The translations under genes and the position numbers were made by a program. The notes beneath the pieces were generated by a model. It saw nothing but the letters and a program-made list of their open reading frames with translations, searched no databases and was not told the DNA's origin. A DNA stretch of 6,300 bases from Candidatus Omnitrophota bacterium (lineage in GTDB: Bacteria; Omnitrophota; Gorgyraeia; 2-01-FULL-45-10). The stretch is from assembly GCA_022703295.1 (NCBI GenBank), contig JAKLDX010000070.1, forward strand, positions 1-6,300. The letters are read 5' to 3'. Shown one piece after another: positions 1-6,079 of this stretch (position 1 is its first letter; every line of letters starts with the position of its first letter).

Positions 1-95
1 CACGTAAACATGGATAGGGCTTAAAAAATTACTCTCAAGGGGGAAATCTTTCTCAATGGGCGCCCGTGTTTTCTCTATGTCATCCAGTTTGATCC
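1..95. other. Left-edge segment that does not continue the protease gene; possible junction or contig-end chimera
   Basis: All three + strand frames are closed between here and the protease gene: stops lie at 15-17 and 90-92 in the protease frame, and none of the frames reads like the missing metalloprotease N-terminus. On the minus strand the frame running from 102 down to 1 is open to the edge. From base 93 it reads IKLDDIEKTRAPIEK and onward, a protein-like mix of charged and hydrophobic residues, but it has no ATG, GTG or TTG start before the stop at 105-103. It may be the tail of a gene that leaves the window to the left, joined abnormally at about 90-100. Thirty-odd open codons can occur by chance, so this is only suggestive. 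The other possibility is assembly error or decayed non-coding sequence. Confidence 0.35.
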
Positions 96-155
96 AACAT
101 AATTATAATAGCGGTTTTCTTTTTTCCTCTTAAATATCTGCTGGGAAATGATGTA

Positions 156-869
156 GTGCTCGATTTTGTGCGTACCGGAAACCTTTCGACGGCAACATGG
201 CCTTTGACATTCGCATATGTTTACTGGATAAATCTGATACTGGCAGGGTTCAACCTTCTGCCCGCGTTCCCGATGGACGGCGGCAGGATACTGCGCTCGC
301 TGCTTGCCATAAAACTGGGCTACCAGAAGGCGACCCGGATCGCCGTTACTTTCGGGCATCTCTTTGCGCTGGTATTCGCCTATTTCGGCATAGTCAGGTT
401 CAATATAATGCTGATAGCCATAGCCATTTTCATATATGCGGCCGCCTCAAGTGAAGAGATGCAGGTGGATGTAAAAGAAACCTTGAAAAAATTCAAAGTT
501 CGCGATATACTGCCTCGCGATTTTATTACTTTGACGCCGGATACTACTTTGTCAAAAGTCCTGGAGCTGATATTCCATTCCCATCAGGAGGATTTTCCGG
601 TAATAGATAACGGCGCGATGGCCGGTTTTGTAACGAGACAGGACATAATGGTAGGAGTGCATCGTTTCGGCACCGAGAAAAAAGTGGGCGAGGTGATGAG
701 GCCCGAATTCCCGAAGGTAAAGGATACCGACTCCCTGATAAAAGCGCAGAATGCCATGTCGGAGTCCGGGTGCAGGGCATTGCCGGTTTTCAGGAATAAT
801 GAGGTGGTGGGTATAATCACCATCGAGGACATCGGCAGGGTATATTCGATGATCTCTCAGAGGGCGTGA
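156..869 (+). CDS. Site-2 protease-like (M50) membrane metalloprotease with two CBS domains, N-terminus missing
   Basis: Members of this family cleave membrane-bound substrates inside the lipid bilayer with a zinc site made by HExxH plus a distal aspartate. Counting from the GTG at 156, the distal motif is present as FNLLPAFPMDGGR (residues 32-44; N33, P36 and D41 are the conserved positions). It is followed by membrane segments at about 64-80 and 83-98, then two CBS domains at about 115-165 and 178-232, which usually sense adenine nucleotides. The HExxH helix that should lie about 100 residues upstream is absent. Protease-like sequence actually begins near base 93: NIIIIAVFFFPLKYLLG is a membrane helix in the same frame ahead of the GTG. 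It follows an in-frame stop at 90-92, so the GTG at 156 is only the first formal start and has no ribosome binding site. Without its first half the product could not be an active protease. I read this as a gene cut by a rearrangement, a frameshift plus decay, or an assembly break, not as a natural short form. Confidence 0.8.
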   Translation: MLDFVRTGNLSTATWPLTFAYVYWINLILAGFNLLPAFPMDGGRILRSLLAIKLGYQKATRIAVTFGHLFALVFAYFGIVRFNIMLIAIAIFIYAAASSEEMQVDVKETLKKFKVRDILPRDFITLTPDTTLSKVLELIFHSHQEDFPVIDNGAMAGFVTRQDIMVGVHRFGTEKKVGEVMRPEFPKVKDTDSLIKAQNAMSESGCRALPVFRNNEVVGIITIEDIGRVYSMISQRA

Positions 870-877
870 TAGACAGG

Positions 878-1006
878 AGCGATTAGGCGATTTAACCAGT
901 GAAATGGATTTTGGCGATTAGGCGATTGGGCACACCCAATCGCAACCGACGCTAATAAGAGTTGAATTGCAAGCGTATCTGTCTACCGCAGAATTGCCTA
1001 ATTGCT
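878..1006 (+). other. Predicted nested RNA hairpin in the leader of rpe
   Basis: In a + strand transcript, 878-892 pairs with 992-1006 over 15 base pairs, two of them G-U; 893 with 991 adds a further U-G pair. Inside it, 914-919 can pair with 965-970 (one G-U), and at the tip 922-930 pairs perfectly with 935-943 around a CACA loop (9 bp). The three helices are mutually compatible. The outer stem ends 14 bases before the rpe Shine-Dalgarno, so it could influence rpe translation or transcript stability. It could equally be just the folded form of a repeat element. A competing perfect 7-bp helix, 870-876 with 979-985, would cross the outer stem. It matches no riboswitch class that I recognise. 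Confidence 0.45.
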
Positions 1007-1019
1007 AACTATAAAAGAC

Positions 1020-1025
1020 GAGGAG
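1020..1025 (+). promoter_or_regulatory. Ribosome binding site of rpe
   Basis: GAGGAG lies 6 bases before the ATG at 1032. It decides the start: the earlier in-frame TTG at 1002 lies inside the repeat arm, has no such site, and would add ten residues not found in the family. Confidence 0.8.
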
Positions 1026-1031
1026 AATGAG

Positions 1032-1673
1032 ATGAATAAAATACTTATAGCCCCCAGCATACTGTCGGCAGATTTTTCAAAATTAGGCCAGGAGATAAAG
1101 GATGTGCAGGCTGCCGGGGCCGACTGGATCCACGTTGATGTCATGGACGGCCATTTTGTCCCGAATATCACGATAGGCCCGGTTGTAGTGAAATCCATAA
1201 AGCCTGTCACGAAACTGCCGCTGGACGTGCATCTTATGATAAAAAATCCGGAAGACTATGTGGAGAGTTTCGCTAAGGCCGGCGCCGATATAATAACGTT
1301 CCATATAGAGGTCGAAGAGGACCCGAAAGAGATAATAAGGCTGATAAAATATTTTAAAAAGAAAGCCGGAATTTCCATAAGGCCTAAGACGGAAGTGAAA
1401 AGGCTGGAGACGATACTTCCCATGGTCGACATGGTCCTCGTCATGACGGTGGAGCCGGGCTTCGGAGGGCAGGAATTCATGTTCGACTGCCTGCCGAAGA
1501 TAGAAGAGGTCCGTAAGGTCTTCAAAAAAGACATAGAGGTGGACGGCGGCGTGAACGAATCAACGGCTGCCGAAGTCATAAAGAGCGGGGCCAATATAAT
1601 TGTTGCGGGGACATCGGTGTTCGGGGCAAAGGATTACGCGCAGGCTATAAAAAAATTAAGAGGAGGGGCTTAA
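1032..1673 (+). CDS. rpe: Ribulose-phosphate 3-epimerase
   Basis: This cytosolic enzyme interconverts D-ribulose 5-phosphate and D-xylulose 5-phosphate in the pentose phosphate pathway and the Calvin cycle. The product is 213 residues, close to the usual 210-230, and is a single TIM barrel. The start APSILSADF (7-15) is typical. The metal and catalytic residues are all present: H34 and D36 in HVDVMDG (34-40), H67 in LDVHLM (64-69), and D171 in EVDGGVN (169-175). The flexible loop and phosphate-binding segments are seen as PGFGGQ (142-147) and VAGTSVFG (191-198). One deviation is IRPKT at 116-120, where many epimerases have an NPxT pattern. ATG is chosen for its ribosome binding site and family length. 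It is the first gene of the run; its stop codon directly abuts the next ATG, so the two are probably translated together. Confidence 0.96.
   Translation: MNKILIAPSILSADFSKLGQEIKDVQAAGADWIHVDVMDGHFVPNITIGPVVVKSIKPVTKLPLDVHLMIKNPEDYVESFAKAGADIITFHIEVEEDPKEIIRLIKYFKKKAGISIRPKTEVKRLETILPMVDMVLVMTVEPGFGGQEFMFDCLPKIEEVRKVFKKDIEVDGGVNESTAAEVIKSGANIIVAGTSVFGAKDYAQAIKKLRGGA
1661..1666 (+). promoter_or_regulatory. Strong ribosome binding site of the hexomutase gene
   Basis: AGGAGG lies inside the last codons of rpe, 7 bases before the ATG at 1674. It is the best Shine-Dalgarno in the window and fixes the start of the mutase gene. Confidence 0.85.
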
Positions 1674-3101
1674 ATGGGAGAGATAAAATTCGGGACTGAC
1701 GGCTGGCGTGCGGTAATAAGCGATGATTTTACATTCGATAATGTAAAGAAGGTCGCCCAGTCGATGGCGGATTATATATTAAATGATAAGGGGCCGGGTT
1801 CAAAGGTCAAGGACAAGAGGATCGTTATCGGATATGACACAAGGTTCCTGTCCGATAAATACGCGGAACTTATAGCGTGCGTACTTGCGGCAAACGGCGT
1901 AAAGGTTATCCTTTCCGACAGGCCCACCCCGACGCCTTCAGTCAGCTTTACGATAAAAGACAGAAGCCTGATGGGCGGCGTAATGATAACCGCGAGCCAT
2001 AATCCCGCCATATATAACGGCATAAAGTTCAAGGCATATTACGGCGGTTCGGCAGGCCCGGACATAACAAAACAGTTCGAATCGTATTTGGGTAAGAGCG
2101 AAATTAAGTTCCAGCCACTGAAAGAACTCAAATCCGCCGGTATGATCGGGATGGAAAATATTATCCCGAAGCACCTGGAATTCGTTAAAAAATACGTAAA
2201 TATAAAACTCCTGAAATCAAGAAACCTGAAGATACTGGTCGACTCGATGTACGGCACGGGAGACGACTACATCTCGATGATACTTAAGGGCGGAAAGTGC
2301 AAGGTGGACACCATACACAATGAGCGCAATCCGGGATTCGGCGGGATAAACCCCGAACCGAAGTCGCCTAATATGGATGAGATGGCGCTGAAGACGAAGA
2401 CAGGCAAATATGACCTCGGCCTTGCTACAGACGGGGACGCGGACAGGCTGGGCGTCGCGTTGCCGAACGGCAAGATACTGACCGGCCACAAGGTGATGAC
2501 GCTGTTACTTCTGCATTTGCTGGAAGACAAGAAGATGAGAGGGGATGTGGTACAAACTTTATGCGGCACGTTCCTCATCGAGAAGATATGCAAAAAATAT
2601 AATTTAAAGATGCATGAGACGCCGGTCGGATTCAAATATATCTGTGATCTGATGATAAAAGAGGATGTCCTGATCGGCGGTGAAGAGACGGGTGGAGTGG
2701 CGTTCAAGAATTCCATTCCCGAGAGGGACGGCGTGCTTTCGGGACTGCTCCTCCTGGAGATGATGGCGATGCGAAAGAAGAAGATGCTGGATATATTGAA
2801 TGCCATCGACAAGGAGTACGGGACGTTCGAATACAAAAGGCTGGACATGAGGCTGCCCGACGATAAAAAAGCCAAACTGATCGAATTACTGAAAACCAAT
2901 CCCCCCAAGGATATTCTGGGTAAAAGAATAGTCGATATCAATAAAAAAGACGGCTACAAATTTATCTGCGACGACAAGTCGTGGCTCATGTTGAGGCTTT
3001 CCGGGACAGAGCCCATACTCAGGGTCTATTCCGAAGCCTCAAACGAAAAGAAGGCCCTTGCCGTACTGGAAGAAGGAAGGAAGATAGCGCTCAGCGTCTA
3101 A
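1674..3101 (+). CDS. Phosphoglucomutase/phosphomannomutase family protein (alpha-D-phosphohexomutase)
   Basis: Enzymes of this superfamily move phosphate between C1 and C6 of a hexose through a phosphoserine and a bound Mg2+. All four signature loops are present in this 475-residue protein, a normal length for the family. The start KFGTDGWR (5-12) includes the substrate-contacting arginine. The catalytic loop is TASHNP with S108. The metal loop is DGDADR with D253, D255 and D257. The sugar loop is GEETGG (336-341), and the C-terminal phosphate loop is RLSGTEPILR (441-450). The GEETGG loop is closer to the GEESGG form I associate with glucose/mannose-type mutases than to the GEQSGH form of GlmM, so glucose 1-phosphate/6-phosphate exchange is my first guess. 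Substrate cannot be settled from sequence alone. It abuts rpe with no gap and is followed by lepA after 2 bases. Confidence 0.92.
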   Translation: MGEIKFGTDGWRAVISDDFTFDNVKKVAQSMADYILNDKGPGSKVKDKRIVIGYDTRFLSDKYAELIACVLAANGVKVILSDRPTPTPSVSFTIKDRSLMGGVMITASHNPAIYNGIKFKAYYGGSAGPDITKQFESYLGKSEIKFQPLKELKSAGMIGMENIIPKHLEFVKKYVNIKLLKSRNLKILVDSMYGTGDDYISMILKGGKCKVDTIHNERNPGFGGINPEPKSPNMDEMALKTKTGKYDLGLATDGDADRLGVALPNGKILTGHKVMTLLLLHLLEDKKMRGDVVQTLCGTFLIEKICKKYNLKMHETPVGFKYICDLMIKEDVLIGGEETGGVAFKNSIPERDGVLSGLLLLEMMAMRKKKMLDILNAIDKEYGTFEYKRLDMRLPDDKKAKLIELLKTNPPKDILGKRIVDINKKDGYKFICDDKSWLMLRLSGTEPILRVYSEASNEKKALAVLEEGRKIALSV

Positions 3102-3103
3102 AT

Positions 3104-4897
3104 ATGGAAAAATCCTTAATACGCAACTTCTCTATAATAGCGCACATTGACCACGGCAAGTCCACTCTTGCCGACAGGATACTGCAATTTACCGGCGCTA
3201 TAAGCGAAAGAGAGTTCCATGACCAGCTCCTTGACGATATGGACCTTGAAAGGGAGCGCGGCATAACCATAAAGGCAAGCGCCGTAAGGATAAATTATAA
3301 AGCCAAAGACGGCAAGACATATGAGCTGAATCTCATAGATACTCCCGGCCATGTCGATTTCACATATGAGGTCTCCAAGTCGATAGGCGCCTGCGAAGGC
3401 GCTCTGCTTGTCGTAGATGCCGCACAAGGCGTAGAGGCGCAGACGGTCGCGAACCTCTATCTCGCCATGGAGCACAATCTCGTCATAATACCGGTCATAA
3501 ATAAAATAGACCTTCCCAGCGCGCAGATAGATAAAGTAAAGCACGAGATATCCAAGATACTGGACCTGGATGAGGATAATATTTTATTGGCAAGCGCGAA
3601 ACAGGGCAAGGGTACGGCTGAGATATTGGAAGCGGTCGTGGAGAGAATGCCGCCGCCGAGCGGCGAAGTCACAAACCCTCTCCAGGCCCTTATATTCGAT
3701 TCCAAATTCGATACATACAAAGGCGTTATAATACTGGTAAGGCTCACGAACGGCATTATCCGCAAGAAGATGAAAATAATGATGATGTCGAATAACAGCG
3801 TTTATGAAGTCCTCGAAGTCGGGATATTCAATCCCAGGGAGCAGCAGGTCGACGAGCTCTCCTGCGGAGAGGTCGGCTACATCACCTGTAATATAAGGGA
3901 TGCCAGGGAAGTATTTGTCGGCGACACGATTACATATGCGGAAAATCCTGCCGCGGCTCCGCTGCCGGGATACAAGAAAGTCCATCCTATGGTCTTCAGC
4001 GGCATATATCCCGCTAACAGCGCCGATTTTTCGGCTCTTAAAGAGGCCATGGAGAAACTCAGGCTGTCGGACGCCTCGTTTATTTACGAACCGGAAAAAT
4101 CCGTTTCATTGGGCATGGGGTTCAGGTGTGGTTTTCTGGGGCTTCTTCATATGGAAATAATCCAGGAGCGGCTGGAGAGAGAGTTCGACCTGAATTTAGT
4201 GGTGACTACGCCGAGCGTTGTATATAAGGTTAAAAAGAAAAACGGCGAAGTAGCGGAAGTGGACAATCCCATGAAACTGCCAAGCCCTGCCGAAATAGAC
4301 GATGTCGAAGAGCCTTACGTCAGGGCATTCATAATAACGCCGAAAGAATCTATGGGGAATATCCTTGAACTTTCGGAGTCCCGGCGCGGTTCGTATGTAT
4401 CGACGGAATATCTCGACGAGGACAGGGTGCAGATAATTTACAACCTTCCTCTTTCGGAAGTTATCATAGACTTCTATGACAAGATCAAGTCCGTGACCAA
4501 GGGCTACGGATCGCTCGACTACGAACTTCTGGACTATAGGCCGACAAAGATAGCGAAGCTCGATATACTGATAAACGGCGAGGTCTATGACGCTTTTTCG
4601 TCGCTGGTCTATAAGGACAAGGCGTATGTTAAAGGCAGGGCGGTGATAGAGAAGCTGAAAGAGAATATCCCGAGGCACCTCTTTCAGATAATTTTACAGG
4701 CTGCCATAGGCGGGCAGGTGATAGCGCGCGAGACGATCAAGGCTGTCGGCAAAAACGTTACCGCCAAATGTTACGGCGGCGATATAACCAGAAAACGCAA
4801 ACTTTGGGAAAAACAGAAAGAAGGCAAGAAGCGTATGAAGCAATTCGGCAAAATAGACATACCGCACGAAGCTTTTCTGGCTGCCCTAAAAGCGTAA
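3104..4897 (+). CDS. lepA: Elongation factor 4 (LepA), ribosome-associated GTPase
   Basis: LepA is a translational GTPase that binds the ribosome in an EF-G-like manner; back-translocation and initiation or biogenesis roles have been proposed. The product is 597 residues, against about 599 in E. coli. The GTPase motifs are complete: AHIDHGKST (13-21), RERGIT (50-55, switch I), DTPGH (79-83), NKID (133-136) and SAK (164-166). Domains II and III follow, then the LepA-specific C-terminal domain ending in MKQFGKIDIPHEAF, the typical family tail. Reading can be extended upstream to 2981, but that stretch overlaps the end of the mutase gene and lies before the canonical IRNFSIIAHIDHGK start, so ATG 3104 is chosen. 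There is no Shine-Dalgarno at normal distance; GGAAGG at 3075-3080 is 23 bases away. Translation is probably coupled to the upstream gene, whose stop lies 2 bases before the ATG. Confidence 0.96.
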   Translation: MEKSLIRNFSIIAHIDHGKSTLADRILQFTGAISEREFHDQLLDDMDLERERGITIKASAVRINYKAKDGKTYELNLIDTPGHVDFTYEVSKSIGACEGALLVVDAAQGVEAQTVANLYLAMEHNLVIIPVINKIDLPSAQIDKVKHEISKILDLDEDNILLASAKQGKGTAEILEAVVERMPPPSGEVTNPLQALIFDSKFDTYKGVIILVRLTNGIIRKKMKIMMMSNNSVYEVLEVGIFNPREQQVDELSCGEVGYITCNIRDAREVFVGDTITYAENPAAAPLPGYKKVHPMVFSGIYPANSADFSALKEAMEKLRLSDASFIYEPEKSVSLGMGFRCGFLGLLHMEIIQERLEREFDLNLVVTTPSVVYKVKKKNGEVAEVDNPMKLPSPAEIDDVEEPYVRAFIITPKESMGNILELSESRRGSYVSTEYLDEDRVQIIYNLPLSEVIIDFYDKIKSVTKGYGSLDYELLDYRPTKIAKLDILINGEVYDAFSSLVYKDKAYVKGRAVIEKLKENIPRHLFQIILQAAIGGQVIARETIKAVGKNVTAKCYGGDITRKRKLWEKQKEGKKRMKQFGKIDIPHEAFLAALKA

Positions 4898-4909
4898 CGA
4901 AAGGTAAAG

Positions 4910-5494
4910 ATGAAAGAAAATATAAAGATCCAGATAAAGGAATGGGGCGAGGCCGCTCTAATAGCGATTATAATAGGTACGATAATACAGACCTTCCTTA
5001 TTCAGGCATTCAAGATACCATCCGGTTCTATGATACCTACGTTCAAGGTTGGTGACAGGATATTCGTGAATAAATTCCTGTACAGCGCCCGGATACCGTT
5101 CGTGAATATAAAATTGCCGGTGCCTTATTCCAAGCAGCCCAAGAGAGGCGATATTATAGTTTTCATATCTCCGGAAGAACCGAAGAAGGATTTTGTGAAA
5201 AGGCTTATTGCTTTCGGCGGCGAGACGGTCGAGATAAGGGACGGAAGGGTATACCTTAATAATAAGGCCTTAACTGAGCCGGCCTCCATAAGGGCTGTAT
5301 ACTATTATAACGGTGGAGAGTACGGAGCGGAAGGCCGCCCCATACAGGTTCCTAAGGATAGCTATTTTGTTCTGGGCGACAACAGCGCCAGTTCCAGGGA
5401 CTCCAGATACTGGGGGTTTGTGCCTAAGAAAAATCTTGTGGGCAAGGCGGTTCTGATATACTGGCCGCTTCCGAGGCTCAAGATAATCAAGTAA
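4910..5494 (+). CDS. lepB: Signal peptidase I
   Basis: This membrane enzyme cuts signal peptides from exported proteins on the outer face of the cytoplasmic membrane, using a Ser-Lys dyad. In the 194-residue product a short basic N-terminus is followed by one membrane segment (about 15-33). The nucleophile box PSGSMIPTF (37-45) carries S40, and the lysine box DFVKRLIAFGGE (94-105) carries K97. The later conserved box GDNSASSRDSRYWG (156-169) and GFVP follow. Length fits the short single-anchor type. A modest GAAAGG at 4899-4904 precedes the ATG by 5 bases. It lies 12 bases after lepA, the same lepA-lepB order known in E. coli. The extracellular part contains a tyrosine-rich insert (about 128-142) before the last box, a region that varies across the family. 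Confidence 0.95.
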   Translation: MKENIKIQIKEWGEAALIAIIIGTIIQTFLIQAFKIPSGSMIPTFKVGDRIFVNKFLYSARIPFVNIKLPVPYSKQPKRGDIIVFISPEEPKKDFVKRLIAFGGETVEIRDGRVYLNNKALTEPASIRAVYYYNGGEYGAEGRPIQVPKDSYFVLGDNSASSRDSRYWGFVPKKNLVGKAVLIYWPLPRLKIIK

Positions 5495-5510
5495 CTCTTT
5501 AAAACCAAAG

Positions 5511-5516
5511 AAAGGG
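5511..5516 (+). promoter_or_regulatory. Ribosome binding site deciding the GTG start of pgsA
   Basis: AAAGGG lies 7 bases before GTG 5524 but only 1 base before the alternative in-frame TTG 5518. The spacing therefore favours the GTG, which also gives the family-typical start MNLANKIT. Confidence 0.7.
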
Positions 5517-5523
5517 CTTGCGT

Positions 5524-6078
5524 GTGAACCTGGCAAATAAGATAACGACTGCAAGGATAATACTGATCCCGTTTTTCATAGCCGCGGTAATATATTCCAG
5601 ATTGGACATAGCGCTGGGCCTGTTTATTTTAGCTATCATATCGGATGGCCTGGACGGGGCAATAGCCAGGGGCCTGAAACAGAAGACCGAGCTCGGTACT
5701 ATTCTGGATCCGATAGCGGACAAGCTCCTCTTACTAAGCGCCTACATATGCCTTATACTGGCGAAGAGCCCGTCTCTACAGATTAAATTTCCTCCTTACG
5801 TTCCTATAATAGTTATCTCCAGGGATGTCATAATAGTCCTGGGGTCGGTGATGGTCTATATGCTGAAAGGAGACATAAAAGTCTCGCCGAGTATAATAGG
5901 TAAGGTGACCACATTCTTTCAGATGATAACCATAGTCAGCATACTGGTCCAGTTCAAATATTCTTATCTGGTATGGAACACAGCTGTAGTTATGACAGCT
6001 TTATCCGGCATTGATTATATATGGAAAGGCAGCAAGATGTTGAATGAAAATAATTCAGTTTTAAAGAAAGCGGTATAA
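5524..6078 (+). CDS. pgsA: CDP-diacylglycerol-glycerol-3-phosphate 3-phosphatidyltransferase (phosphatidylglycerophosphate synthase)
   Basis: This integral membrane enzyme transfers a phosphatidyl group from CDP-diacylglycerol to glycerol 3-phosphate, the committed step to phosphatidylglycerol and cardiolipin. The CDP-alcohol phosphotransferase signature D-x2-DG-x2-AR-x8-G-x3-D-x3-D is perfect: D41, D44, G45, A48, R49, G58, D62 and D66 in a 184-residue product. The start MNLANKITTARIILIPFF is typical of PgsA rather than of phosphatidylserine synthase. Several hydrophobic segments are visible (about 12-38, 70-83, 92-111, 124-143). Substrate assignment within the CDP-alcohol family rests on this N-terminus and on the neighbouring plsY, so a different acceptor alcohol is not fully excluded. 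It lies 29 bases after lepB, and its stop is 1 base before the plsY ATG. Confidence 0.9.
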   Translation: MNLANKITTARIILIPFFIAAVIYSRLDIALGLFILAIISDGLDGAIARGLKQKTELGTILDPIADKLLLLSAYICLILAKSPSLQIKFPPYVPIIVISRDVIIVLGSVMVYMLKGDIKVSPSIIGKVTTFFQMITIVSILVQFKYSYLVWNTAVVMTALSGIDYIWKGSKMLNENNSVLKKAV

Positions 6079-6079
6079 C

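Larger units (their letters stand above)
870..1031. repeat. Intergenic cluster of eight NGCRATTN units in two orientations
   Basis: This gap holds no gene. Four forward units begin at 878, 886, 913 and 921, forming two tandem pairs 35 bases apart. Four reverse-orientation units lie at 937-944, 964-971, 991-998 and 999-1006, with 27-base steps between successive starts of the first three. The tandem pair at 879-892 is repeated exactly at 914-927 (GCGATTAGGCGATT). The reverse pair at 992-1006 is the complement of the same sequence with two G-to-A type changes. The arrangement resembles small dispersed palindromic repeats of the REP or MITE kind, although only this one cluster is visible here. 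I see no open frame, no tRNA and no good promoter. TATAAA at 1010-1015 could be a -10 box, but no matching -35 is found at 16-18 bases. Confidence 0.7.

Noticed and set aside
197..454. Overlapping + strand frame inside the protease gene
   Set aside because: It has no family resemblance and overlaps the conserved distal motif of the protease in another frame.
922..943. Perfect 9-bp hairpin with CACA loop as an intrinsic terminator of the protease gene
   Set aside because: No run of T follows; the next bases are AACCGACGC. It fits better as the tip of the repeat structure.
878..1006. Repeat cluster as a CRISPR array
   Set aside because: Units are only 8-15 bases, occur in both orientations and have uneven gaps; no cas gene is present.
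1010..1015. TATAAA as the -10 box of an rpe promoter
   Set aside because: No acceptable -35 hexamer is found 16-18 bases upstream, and such AT-rich hexamers are common.
2267..2941. Long minus-strand open frame of 224 codons opposite the mutase gene
   Set aside because: It lies wholly inside a gene with all catalytic motifs on the + strand. Its serine- and isoleucine-rich composition is that of an antisense shadow.
2981..3103. Longer N-terminus for LepA starting at GTG 2981
   Set aside because: It would overlap the conserved end of the mutase gene and add 41 residues ahead of the canonical LepA start; ATG 3104 gives the normal length.
4196..4678. Minus-strand open frame of 160 codons opposite lepA
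   Set aside because: It is the complement of the conserved LepA C-terminal region and has no recognisable domain of its own.
5518..5523. TTG 5518 as the pgsA start
   Set aside because: It sits 1 base after the AAAGGG site, too close for use; GTG 5524 has 7-base spacing and gives the typical N-terminus.
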